5,989 bases of DNA from Chloroflexota bacterium (GCA_005880345.1 VBGE01000023.1:1-5989); one strand, 5' to 3'. Shown: positions 1-5,989, counted from the first letter of the stretch. Notes: a model not told the origin generated them from the letters alone. Numbers and translations are program-made.

Positions 1-2
1 CG

Positions 3-998
3 TCCAACGACGTGATCCCCACCGCCATCCAGCTCGCTTCTGCGAGCGCGATCAAGGACGAGCTCATCCCTGCGCTCGAGCGGCTGCAGCGCGCGCTTGC
101 GGCGAAGAGCAAGGAGTTCTGGCCCGTGATCAAGACGGGCCGCACTCACCTGCAGGACGCGACTCCCATCCGCCTCGGCCAGGAGTTCAAGGGTTACGCG
201 GGACAGATCGAAGAATCGATCCGCCGCGCCCAGGCAGCCATCGACGAGCTCTCGCGGGTGCCGCTCGGTGGGACCGCGGTTGGCACCGGCATCAACTCGC
301 ATCCACAGTTCGCGCGGATCGTCACGGCTCGTCTCGCCAAGGAAACCCGCATACCGGTCAAAGAAGCGGTCAACCACTTCCACGCCCAGGCCACGCTCGA
401 CGTGCTCGTCGCGGCGCACGGCGCGGTGCGGACAATTGCCACGAGCCTGTGGAAGATCGGATCGGACATCCGCCTGATGGGCACCGGTCCCATCGCCGGC
501 CTCGGTGAGCTGCGGCTGCCAGAGACACAGCCCGGCTCGAGCATCATGCCGGGCAAGGTCAACCCCGTGATCGTCGAGTCGCTGCTGATGGTGATTGCTC
601 GCGTCTACGGCAACGACGCGACCATCCTCATCTCGGGGCAGTCCGGCAGCTTCTTCGAGCTCAACGTGATGATGCCGGTGGCCGGATTCGCGATGCTCGA
701 GTCGATCACACTGCTGGCGGCTGCGACGCGAAACTTCTCCGAGCGCTGCGTGGAAGGCCTGCAGGCCACCGACCGCGGGCCAGAGCTCGTCGAGCGCAGC
801 CCGATGCTGGCCACCGCACTCAACCCGGTCATCGGTTACGACGAGGCGGGGAAGCTGGCCAAGGAATCGATGCGCACCGGGCGTTCGATCCGCCAGCTGG
901 CGCGCGCCCGCGGGGTGGGCGAGAAAGACCTCAACAGAGTGCTGGACCTCGGCAAGATGACCAAGCCTGGACTGGAGGGGCCTGGCGGCGGCGGCTGA
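3..998 (+). CDS. fumC: Class II fumarate hydratase (FumC-like), 5'-truncated by the window edge
   Basis: Probably converts fumarate to L-malate in the cytoplasmic TCA cycle, as a homotetramer. The frame is open from base 3 and begins with SNDVIPTAIQ, an internal fumarase motif, so the GTG at 12 is not the true start; about 130 N-terminal residues lie upstream. Numbering from codon 12: TGRTHLQDATP (about 42-52) carries the His46 matching E. coli FumC His188; GGTAVGTGIN (86-95) is typical of fumarases; the superfamily signature GSSIMPGKVNP (175-185) holds Ser176, Lys182 and Asn184, with Glu189 matching FumC Ser318, Lys324, Asn326 and Glu331. The C-terminal domain has TALNPVIGYDEA (268-279). The visible length plus the missing part gives the usual size of about 460 aa. 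The segment FELNVMMPV and the tail around MTKPG also resemble aspartate ammonia-lyase, the main alternative; TAVGTGIN and QDATP favour fumarase. The protein ends in a glycine-rich GPGGGG. Its TGA shares one base with the next ATG. Confidence 0.88.
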   Translation, partial: SNDVIPTAIQLASASAIKDELIPALERLQRALAAKSKEFWPVIKTGRTHLQDATPIRLGQEFKGYAGQIEESIRRAQAAIDELSRVPLGGTAVGTGINSHPQFARIVTARLAKETRIPVKEAVNHFHAQATLDVLVAAHGAVRTIATSLWKIGSDIRLMGTGPIAGLGELRLPETQPGSSIMPGKVNPVIVESLLMVIARVYGNDATILISGQSGSFFELNVMMPVAGFAMLESITLLAAATRNFSERCVEGLQATDRGPELVERSPMLATALNPVIGYDEAGKLAKESMRTGRSIRQLARARGVGEKDLNRVLDLGKMTKPGLEGPGGGG

Positions 999-1762
999 TG
1001 CGTGACCTCCTGTTCGAGGCTCACGACGGCGTCGCCACGATCTCGATCAACAGGCCGCACGCGCGCAACGCGCTGGCCCACCAGACGATGGCCGAGCTCG
1101 ACGAGGCGATCGCGACGCTTTCAGGCGACGTTCGCGTCCTGGTTCTTCGCGGCTCCGGCGACAAGGCTTTCTGTGCGGGCGGCGACCTCAAGGAGCTGGA
1201 GCACATGCGAGGCGCCGCCGACGCGGCCGCGATGGCCCACCGCATGCGGGCCACGCTCGACCGCCTGCCGCAGCTTGCGATCCCAGTCATCGCGGGACTG
1301 AACGGCGACGCGCTGGGCGGCGGAGCGGAGCTCGCCATCGCGTGCGATTTCCGGCTCGCAGCAGCCCACGCCCGATTCGGATTCCCTCAGATCAGCCTCG
1401 GTTTGATGCCGGCGTGGGGAGCTTCGGAACGGACGGCAGCCCTGGCGGGCCGCGCCCGCGCGCTGCACGCTCTTCTCACCGGCCACATCTTTAGCGCGGT
1501 CGAGGCGCATGCCGCAGGCCTGGTCGAGGAGCTCGTGGCGAGCGAAGATTTCGACGACCGCTTGGCCCAGCTCGCGCGGCGCATCGCAGCCGCTCCGCGC
1601 GCTGCGGTGGCAGGAATCAAGCGATCCGTCAACGCGATTCACCCCCACCGTCATCCCGACCTTGCCGCCGAGACCATCGAAGCGTTTGCGCGGACCTGGG
1701 CGGACCCCGCGCACTGGGAAGCCGTCGCTGACATGGACAGGCGCCGCCGGCGCGGACCGTGA
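998..1762 (+). CDS. Enoyl-CoA hydratase/isomerase (crotonase) family protein with a Glu-to-Gln active-site change
   Basis: A 254-residue protein of normal crotonase length; members act on acyl-CoA thioesters in the cytoplasm, commonly in fatty-acid or amino-acid degradation. It starts in the classic way (DGVATISINRP, 10-20). AFCAGGDLKEL (57-67) and NGDALGGGAELA (102-113) supply the two backbone NH groups of the oxyanion hole. Glu111 aligns with Glu144 of rat mitochondrial crotonase. The position of rat Glu164, exactly 20 residues on, is Gln131 (FGFPQISLGL, 127-136). Family knowledge says both glutamates are needed for efficient hydration, so true hydratase activity is doubtful and another crotonase reaction (isomerase, hydrolase, decarboxylase, dehydratase) is possible. 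The ATG lies in TGATG, sharing one base with the fumarase stop; a purine-rich GGAGGGG at 974-980 is rather far upstream, which suggests translational coupling. The C-terminus is basic (five consecutive Arg), and its stop overlaps the channel start by 4 bases. Family assignment is firm; substrate is unknown. Confidence 0.9.
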   Translation: MRDLLFEAHDGVATISINRPHARNALAHQTMAELDEAIATLSGDVRVLVLRGSGDKAFCAGGDLKELEHMRGAADAAAMAHRMRATLDRLPQLAIPVIAGLNGDALGGGAELAIACDFRLAAAHARFGFPQISLGLMPAWGASERTAALAGRARALHALLTGHIFSAVEAHAAGLVEELVASEDFDDRLAQLARRIAAAPRAAVAGIKRSVNAIHPHRHPDLAAETIEAFARTWADPAHWEAVADMDRRRRRGP

Positions 1763-2769
1763 CCCAATCGCGCGTCGGGCATCCACTGGCGCGGTTCCGC
1801 CTCGCCGCAATCCTGCTCGGCGTCGTGATCCTGTTCGGCGTCTCGGGCTACGTGCTCATCAACGGCTGGAGCCTGCTCGACTCCTTCTACATGGTCATCA
1901 TCACGATCAGCACAGTCGGTTACACCGAGGTGCATCCGCAGGGAGCCGCCGGCCGGCTGTTCACGTCGGGTCTGATCGTGGTCGGCGTCGGCACCATGCT
2001 TTACGGGTTCGGCGTCTTCGCGGAAACGCTGGCGGACAATGCATTCGGCAGATATCGGAGGGAGCGCCAGTTGCAGCGAGACCTGGACCGGCTGAGGGAC
2101 CACTTCATCATCTGTGGCTACGGCCGCATCGGCACGCAGATCGTTGCGGAGTTCGAGAGCCACAAGGTGCCTTACGTTGTGATCGACCAGACCGACGAGG
2201 CGCTGGAGAGAATCCGTGCCGAAGGGCGGCTGCACATCGAAGGGGACGCATCCAAGGAAGACGTGCTCAAGCAGGCCGGGATCGAGCGAGCGCGGGGGCT
2301 TGTGTCGGCCGTCGACTCGGACGAGCGCGCCGTCTACATAGTGCTGGCGGCGCGGGCCTTCAACCCGAACCTCTACATCGTCGCGCGCGCAGGGCGGCCT
2401 GACTCGATCCGCCGGCTGGAGCTCGCCGGGGCGACGCGCACGATCTCGCCCTACGTCATGGCCGGCCACAGGATGGCCGAGCTGGCGATCCGGCCCGCCA
2501 TGGTCGAGGTGCTCGACACGCTGCATCATGCGGAGCTCGGCATCGGCGTCGAGGAGATGCTGGTCACCCCCGGCAGCGCCATCATCGGCAAGCCGCTCGA
2601 GGCAAGCGGCCTGCTCGCCCCGACCGCGGCGCGGGTGCTCGCCCTGCGGCGTGTCGACGGCACGCTCCACGTCAACCCGAGCGGCTCGATGCGCCTGGAG
2701 GAGGGTGACCTCGTCATCGCCCTGGGCACCGAGGAGCAGCTCTTCGCCTCAGCCTCGCTCCTGAAGTAG
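1759..2769 (+). CDS. Two-TM potassium channel with C-terminal RCK (TrkA-N/TrkA-C) domains
   Basis: A 336-residue inner-membrane channel with MthK-like architecture, expected to pass K+ under control of a ligand bound to cytoplasmic RCK domains. TM1 is about residues 14-35, the pore helix about 39-51, the selectivity filter TVGYTE 52-57, and TM2 about 67-90. A basic linker (FGRYRRERQLQRDLDRLRD) leads to the Rossmann-fold RCK-N domain, with dinucleotide motif GYGRIG at 120-125 and an acidic residue, Asp143, at the end of the second strand (VVIDQ), as in NAD(H)-type nucleotide sites. Later family hallmarks are EGDASKEDVL (161-170) and VSAVDSDE (182-189). The RCK-C (TrkA-C) domain is about 250-336. 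The usual filter is TVGYG; here the last Gly is Thr56. GTG 1759 is the only possible start: an in-frame TGA lies at 1729-1731 with no start codon between. GTGA overlaps the crotonase stop, and no clear Shine-Dalgarno is seen, so coupling is likely. Ion selectivity and ligand cannot be read from sequence. Confidence 0.92.
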   Translation: MTQSRVGHPLARFRLAAILLGVVILFGVSGYVLINGWSLLDSFYMVIITISTVGYTEVHPQGAAGRLFTSGLIVVGVGTMLYGFGVFAETLADNAFGRYRRERQLQRDLDRLRDHFIICGYGRIGTQIVAEFESHKVPYVVIDQTDEALERIRAEGRLHIEGDASKEDVLKQAGIERARGLVSAVDSDERAVYIVLAARAFNPNLYIVARAGRPDSIRRLELAGATRTISPYVMAGHRMAELAIRPAMVEVLDTLHHAELGIGVEEMLVTPGSAIIGKPLEASGLLAPTAARVLALRRVDGTLHVNPSGSMRLEEGDLVIALGTEEQLFASASLLK

Positions 2770-2792
2770 CTCCGACGCTCAGGGGCTCTTCA
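2762..2792 (+). terminator. Hairpin across the channel stop codon, possible weak terminator
   Basis: TGAAG (2762-2766) pairs with CTTCA (2788-2792). After a single bulged T at 2767, AGCTCC (2768-2773) pairs with GGGGCT (2782-2787) with one G-U pair, around an 8-base loop. This makes about 11 base pairs over the TAG stop (2767-2769). No T-run follows (AAACCTGCG), so it is not a canonical intrinsic terminator. It sits in the only non-coding gap of the window and may attenuate transcription or stabilise the 3' end of the upstream mRNA. The pairing is seen directly; the function is inferred. Confidence 0.35.
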
Positions 2793-2802
2793 AACCTGCG
2801 CT

Positions 2803-2808
2803 TAAAGT
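2803..2808 (+). promoter_or_regulatory. Possible -10 element (TAAAGT) of a leaderless promoter for the CDF gene
   Basis: TAAAGT fits the TANNNT form of a -10 box and ends six bases before the GTG start at 2815. That is the spacing expected if transcription begins at or next to the start codon. No purine-rich Shine-Dalgarno is visible upstream of this GTG. No convincing -35 box lies about 17 bases further up (CAGGGG). Leaderless genes with this arrangement are common in several high-G+C lineages. The motif is short and may be chance. Confidence 0.3.
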
Positions 2809-2814
2809 GGGCTG

Positions 2815-4188
2815 GTGAACACGCTGGAGAGACGTCCAGAGCTCGTCGCGCTGGCATCGGTCGCGATTGGGGTGGCTCTGGTCGTGGCGAAGCTCTTCGT
2901 CGGCCTGCTGACCGGCAGCCTCGGCATCCTGAGCGAGGCCGCCCACTCTTTTCTCGACCTCGCCGCCAGCGTGTTCACCCTGTTCGCTGTCCGCACTGCG
3001 CGCAAGCCGGCTGACAGCGAGCACCCCTACGGCCACGGCCGCACCGAGAACCTCGCCGCCTTCGCCGAAGGCCTGCTGCTGCTGGTCACTGCTGCCTTCA
3101 TCGCGTTCGAGGCGGTGCGGCGCCTGGCCGCCGGCGGCAGCGTGGTCAACCCCGCGGGTTACGCGTTCGCCCTGCTGATCGGCACCCTCCTGATCGAGGC
3201 CGGGCGGGCGGCTGTGCTGCGCCGAGTCGGCCGCACGGCATCCAGCGAGGCGATGCTCGCCGACGCGACCAACCGGTTGTCCGATGTGCTCGCGACGCTG
3301 GGCGTGCTCGCCGGCCTGGTCGGCGTCCGCATGGGATTGAGCTGGGCGGATTCGGTCGCCGCCCTGCTCGTCGCCGGCATCGTCGCCCGCGCTGCCGGCC
3401 TCATCGCCTGGCGCTCGGGCGACATCCTGATCGACCGCGCGCCGGCCGGCGCCGAGGACCTGCTGCGCCGGGCACTCCTGGACGTCGACGGCGTGCGCGA
3501 GGTCAGGTCCGTACGCGTCCGGCGGTCAGGGCCGAATCTCATCGGCGACGCCGCCATCGCGACCGGCCGCATGCTCTCGGTCGAGGCCGCGACCGCGCTG
3601 GTCAAGGGAGTGACGGCGCGCGCGCGCCAGGTCCTGCCACGACTCGACCTTGCGGTCACTGTCGAGGGGCAGGAGCAACCGGGCGACATCGTGGAGAGGA
3701 TTCACGCGGCGGCGGCGCGTAACGGCGGCGTCCGCGACCTGCACAACGTGACGGTGGAGCGCGAGGCAGACGGCTCGCTGCACCTCACCATGCACGCCAA
3801 GCTGCCCGCCAACCAGGACGTCGCCACTGCTTCGCGTACCAGCCGCGACCTGGAGCGGTCGATCCGCAACGAGCTCCCCGAGGTCACCCGCATAGACATC
3901 CACCTCGAACCGATGGAGCCGGAGGTCGTGCCGGGCCGAGACGTGACGGCGCGCAACGAGCAGCTGGCGGCGCGCATTCGAAAAGTCGTGGAGTCGCATC
4001 CCGAGGTACGCCGGTGCATCGACGTCGAGCTGAGCGACCGGGACAACAAGATCTATGCCCACGTGGTGGCCGAGGTCGCGGGAGAGATCAGCCTCGAGCA
4101 TGCGCATGTGATCGAAAGCGAGGTCGAGGAGATGATCCGCCACGAAATCCCGGAAGCGCATGAGGTGGTCACCCGGGTCACGGCATGA
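2815..4188 (+). CDS. Cation diffusion facilitator (CDF) metal transporter with an extended, apparently triple, cytoplasmic domain
   Basis: Probably a metal(2+)/H+ antiporter of the CDF (FieF/CzcD-like) family exporting Zn, Fe, Mn, Co or similar ions across the inner membrane. The 457 residues exceed the usual 300 or so. The membrane domain (about 10-205) has the TM2 metal motif HSFLD (His44, Asp48), the conserved HPYGHGRTENLAA (70-82), and a TM5 motif NRLSD (Asn153, Asp157) where HxxxD or DxxxD is usual. After DILIDRAP (203-210), three consecutive ferredoxin-like ZT_dimer-type segments can be read: about 211-285, 288-367 and 380-456. By comparison with YiiP, the first lacks all ligand histidines, the second keeps His310, His327, His363 and Glu365, and the third keeps His416 and His431. 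The GTG start is set by an in-frame TAA at 2803-2805; the only alternative is CTG 2812. Its stop overlaps the GNAT start (ATGA). Family is secure; metal is unknown, and the three-domain parse is my reading of the repeat pattern. Confidence 0.9.
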   Translation: MNTLERRPELVALASVAIGVALVVAKLFVGLLTGSLGILSEAAHSFLDLAASVFTLFAVRTARKPADSEHPYGHGRTENLAAFAEGLLLLVTAAFIAFEAVRRLAAGGSVVNPAGYAFALLIGTLLIEAGRAAVLRRVGRTASSEAMLADATNRLSDVLATLGVLAGLVGVRMGLSWADSVAALLVAGIVARAAGLIAWRSGDILIDRAPAGAEDLLRRALLDVDGVREVRSVRVRRSGPNLIGDAAIATGRMLSVEAATALVKGVTARARQVLPRLDLAVTVEGQEQPGDIVERIHAAAARNGGVRDLHNVTVEREADGSLHLTMHAKLPANQDVATASRTSRDLERSIRNELPEVTRIDIHLEPMEPEVVPGRDVTARNEQLAARIRKVVESHPEVRRCIDVELSDRDNKIYAHVVAEVAGEISLEHAHVIESEVEEMIRHEIPEAHEVVTRVTA

Positions 4189-5066
4189 GGGCCGGACGCG
4201 CGGAAGACCTGACCCCGCTTATCGAGCTGTGGCGTCGCGAGGTTGTGGCGGGCCGCCAGGACATGGTTCCAGAGGAGGCGCGCATACGGCGGATGCTGTC
4301 GAGGTTCGACTGGGAGGCGCGCTCACGCATGGTCGACGACGGCGGACGCCTGGCGGGCGCGATCCTGCTGATGAGCCGCCCCTCGCCTGATGGGATCATC
4401 GCGAGCCTGTACGTAGCGGGTCCGGGCCCGATCGCATCCGACCTGGCCCGATGGGGCCTCCAGCTGTCGCGCGCCGCCGGTGCGTCGGTCGCGCAGTCCT
4501 TCATGGCAAAGGGCCAGGGCGGCGGCCTGGGCGAGGCGGGCATGGAGGTGGTCCGGCCGTGGTGGCGCATGGATCGGACTCTGCTCGATGACCTGCCCGC
4601 GCCGGCCAGGGTCACGGGCTACGAGCTGGCCGACGGCAGGAACGCGCCGGCTGATTCATGGGTCGGTATGTTCAACCGCACCTTTGCGGACCACTGGCGT
4701 TTCGCGCCTCGCGCGGAGGAGGAGATCATCGCGGGCAAGCTCGCCGAGCTCTCCCTCATGGCAGTCACGTCGCCGGGGCGCGAGCCTGCCGCCATCGCGT
4801 TCGGTGAGGTCGAGCGCTACGCAGACGACGCGCGCCCGCAGCCGGTTGGTCTCATCAGCTCCGTCGGCACGTTGCCGGAGCACAGGCGCAGAGGCCTTGC
4901 CACCTGGCTGGTGGCCGAGCTCATGCGCCGCCTCGCGCACAACGGCGCCAGCAGCGCGTCGTTGTATGTCGACGGCCTCAACCCGATGCGAGCCGCTGAC
5001 GTCTACCGCAGGCTTGGCTTCGAGGTCGCGTTCGAAGCCGAGGTCTGGGAAGCTAGCTTTTCGTGA
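4185..5066 (+). CDS. Tandem-GNAT N-acetyltransferase, MshD-like layout
   Basis: A 293-residue GCN5-related acetyltransferase, expected to move an acetyl (or other acyl) group from CoA to an amine in the cytoplasm. The C-terminal GNAT fold (about 143-289) is clear: ISSVGTLPEHRRRGLATWLV (224-243) contains strand 4 and the pyrophosphate-binding loop (R/Q-x-x-G-x-G/A type, RRRGLA at 234-239), then LYVDGLNPMRAADVYRRLGF (260-279) with Asn266 and Tyr274 of motif B. The N-terminal half (about 1-130) looks like a second, degenerate GNAT fold: it opens with an RAGRAEDLTPLIELW-type strand-helix and ends in WWRMDRTL, but lacks a recognisable CoA loop. Two GNAT halves in about 300 residues recall mycothiol synthase MshD, though nothing visible proves that substrate. 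ATG 4185 overlaps the CDF stop by 4 bases; GAGGTGG near 4162-4168 is too distant for a good ribosome site, so coupling is likely. Its stop overlaps the next GTG. Substrate is unknown. Confidence 0.82.
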   Translation: MRAGRAEDLTPLIELWRREVVAGRQDMVPEEARIRRMLSRFDWEARSRMVDDGGRLAGAILLMSRPSPDGIIASLYVAGPGPIASDLARWGLQLSRAAGASVAQSFMAKGQGGGLGEAGMEVVRPWWRMDRTLLDDLPAPARVTGYELADGRNAPADSWVGMFNRTFADHWRFAPRAEEEIIAGKLAELSLMAVTSPGREPAAIAFGEVERYADDARPQPVGLISSVGTLPEHRRRGLATWLVAELMRRLAHNGASSASLYVDGLNPMRAADVYRRLGFEVAFEAEVWEASFS

Positions 5067-5989
5067 AGCGCCGGGCCGCGATCGCCGTGATTCTCATCGC
5101 TTTGTCCGCCTGTGCCAGCGCCAGCCCGGCTTCACCGCAGCAGGCCGCCCGACAGCTCATACCGAAGCCGCCGCCGACTCTGGCGACCGCGGTCGCGCAT
5201 GCCGCCCGCCTCGGTCCGGCCGGCGAGTCGACCTCCGTCGCACTCAGCTTCGGCCTGAAGGTGCGACATCCGGACCAGCTTGCGGCAATCCTGGCCTCGG
5301 GACAGACGGTCTCGCCGGCCGATTACGCCGCGCGCTTTGGCCCTGATGAGACGCTGGTAGGCCGTGCTGTCACAGCGCTTTCCGTAGCCGGCTTCCATGC
5401 CGCGTGGCAGCCGCCCTCGGGCGTGATTGCCGCCGACGGGCCCGCGCCGGCGGCGGCGGCCTTGCTGCACGTCGACATCGAAAGCTACCGGCTTGCCAAC
5501 GGCACGACGTTCTATGCCTCGCTCGACGAGCCTCAGCTGCCACCAGTGCTCGCCGCCGTGGCGACTGGCGTCAGCGGACTCGACGACTACCGGCGCACGC
5601 GCGGCTATGCCGTCCGGCCAGGCGGAGTCGAGCCGGTCGACGTGCTGAGCTACTACAACCTGAAGCCGCTCCGCGACGCGGGTCTCGACGGCGCCGGCCA
5701 GACGGTCCTGCTGCCGGAGATCGACGACGTGGCCGTCAGCGACCTGGAGACATTCGCCACGAAGTTCGGCCTGCCGCCCTTTGCACCGCTGCTAACCATC
5801 AAGCGAGACGCGAATTGGGGCACCCCGGAAAAGGCGCAGGGCGAGACGGCGCTCGACCTCGAGATCATCCACGAGGTCGCGCCCGCGGCCAAGCTCGTCG
5901 TCTACATGTCAGCGGCCGACTTCGGCCACGGAGACCGCGCCTTCGACCAGCTCGTCACCGACCACCTGGGCTCGATCATCTCGGAGAGT
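5063..5989 (+). CDS. S53 (sedolisin/kumamolisin-type) preproprotease with lipoprotein signal, 3'-truncated by the window edge
   Basis: The frame stays open for 309 codons to the window end. Sedolisins are secreted serine-carboxyl endopeptidases, often acid-active, that cleave off their own propeptide. Residues 1-17 form a lipoprotein signal: basic MKRRAA, a hydrophobic run, then lipobox LSAC with Cys17, so the protein is probably lipid-anchored outside the membrane. A short Ser/Pro/Ala linker leads to a pro-kumamolisin activation domain (about 55-175; landmarks SPADYAARFGP at 84-94 and VATGVSGLDDY at 166-176). The catalytic domain begins near 190: VDVLSYYNLKPL, then GAGQTVLLPEID (210-221). 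GETALDLEIIHEVAPAAKLV (260-279) supplies the family's ExxxD pair, Glu261 and Asp265. The oxyanion Asp and the catalytic Ser (SGTS-type motif) lie beyond the window, so activity cannot be judged. GTG 5063 is the first start after an in-frame TAG at 5054-5056; GTGA overlaps the GNAT stop, and GGGAAG at 5047-5052 may serve as ribosome site. Confidence 0.9.
   Translation, partial: MKRRAAIAVILIALSACASASPASPQQAARQLIPKPPPTLATAVAHAARLGPAGESTSVALSFGLKVRHPDQLAAILASGQTVSPADYAARFGPDETLVGRAVTALSVAGFHAAWQPPSGVIAADGPAPAAAALLHVDIESYRLANGTTFYASLDEPQLPPVLAAVATGVSGLDDYRRTRGYAVRPGGVEPVDVLSYYNLKPLRDAGLDGAGQTVLLPEIDDVAVSDLETFATKFGLPPFAPLLTIKRDANWGTPEKAQGETALDLEIIHEVAPAAKLVVYMSAADFGHGDRAFDQLVTDHLGSIISES

Noticed and set aside
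12..14. GTG as the start of the first gene
   Set aside because: The codons before it (Ser-Asn-Asp) continue the conserved fumarase SNDxxPTA motif, so this is an internal valine and the gene is cut by the window edge.
1739..1759. Run of five arginines at the crotonase C-terminus as a possible frameshift or localisation signal
   Set aside because: The crotonase fold is complete before it and the stop sits in a clean GTGA overlap; a short basic tail in G+C-rich DNA needs no special explanation.
1509..2402. Plus-strand open frame of 297 codons across the crotonase/channel junction
   Set aside because: Arg/Ala/Pro-rich, low-complexity product out of frame with two well-supported genes; a G+C-driven shadow.
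1651..2670. Long open frame on the minus strand (339 codons)
   Set aside because: It lies opposite the RCK channel, whose motifs are unmistakable. The minus-strand product has no recognisable domain and is rich in Arg, Asp, His and Gln, as expected from an antisense frame in G+C-rich DNA.
3526..4161. Minus-strand open frame of 211 codons within the CDF gene
   Set aside because: Covers the CDF cytoplasmic region, which has clear ferredoxin-like motifs on the plus strand; the antisense product has no family features.
4480..5346. Plus-strand open frame of 288 codons spanning the GNAT and protease genes
   Set aside because: Ser/Arg/Ala-rich and crosses a well-defined GTGA junction; the GNAT and S53 motifs are in another frame.
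1..5989. Mobile element, CRISPR array, tRNA/rRNA or direct-repeat array
   Set aside because: No transposase or integrase motifs, no regularly spaced repeats, no tRNA-like cloverleaf or rRNA sequence was recognised by eye; nearly every base is in a supported coding frame.

Overview
The window is about 6 kb of G+C-rich bacterial DNA (roughly two thirds G+C by eye). All genes lie on the + strand and are packed end to end. Three of the six start codons are GTG, and four of the five gene junctions are stop/start overlaps of 1 or 4 bases. These traits, with a class II fumarase, an MthK-like channel, a pro-kumamolisin-type protease and a tandem-GNAT protein, suit a high-G+C soil or thermophile lineage such as Chloroflexota, Dormibacterota-like bacteria or Actinomycetota. 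No 16S or other marker is present, so this placement is a guess.

Layout: (1) positions 3-998, the C-terminal three quarters of a class II fumarase/aspartase-superfamily enzyme, most likely FumC, whose start lies before the window. (2) 998-1762, a crotonase-fold enoyl-CoA hydratase/isomerase-family protein in which the second catalytic glutamate is replaced by glutamine. (3) 1759-2769, a two-TM RCK potassium channel with a non-standard TVGYT selectivity filter. (4) 2770-2814, the only real intergenic gap: a strong hairpin over the channel's stop codon, then a possible -10 box placed as for a leaderless transcript. (5) 2815-4185 plus stop to 4188, a long cation diffusion facilitator that appears to carry three consecutive cytoplasmic ferredoxin-like domains rather than one. 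(6) 4185-5066, a tandem-GNAT acetyltransferase. (7) 5063 to the window end, a lipobox-bearing S53 (sedolisin/kumamolisin-type) preproprotease, cut off before its catalytic serine.

The overlaps suggest two co-transcribed, translationally coupled blocks: fumarase - crotonase - K+ channel, and CDF - GNAT - protease. The products do not form one recognisable pathway. They cover central carbon and acyl-CoA metabolism, potassium and divalent-metal homeostasis, an acyl transfer, and surface proteolysis, so this looks like ordinary compact chromosome rather than a mobile or defence island. I see no transposase, integrase, CRISPR array, tRNA or rRNA. The most notable features are protein-level: the three-domain CDF tail with its uneven distribution of metal-ligand histidines, the Glu-to-Gln crotonase, and the altered channel filter.
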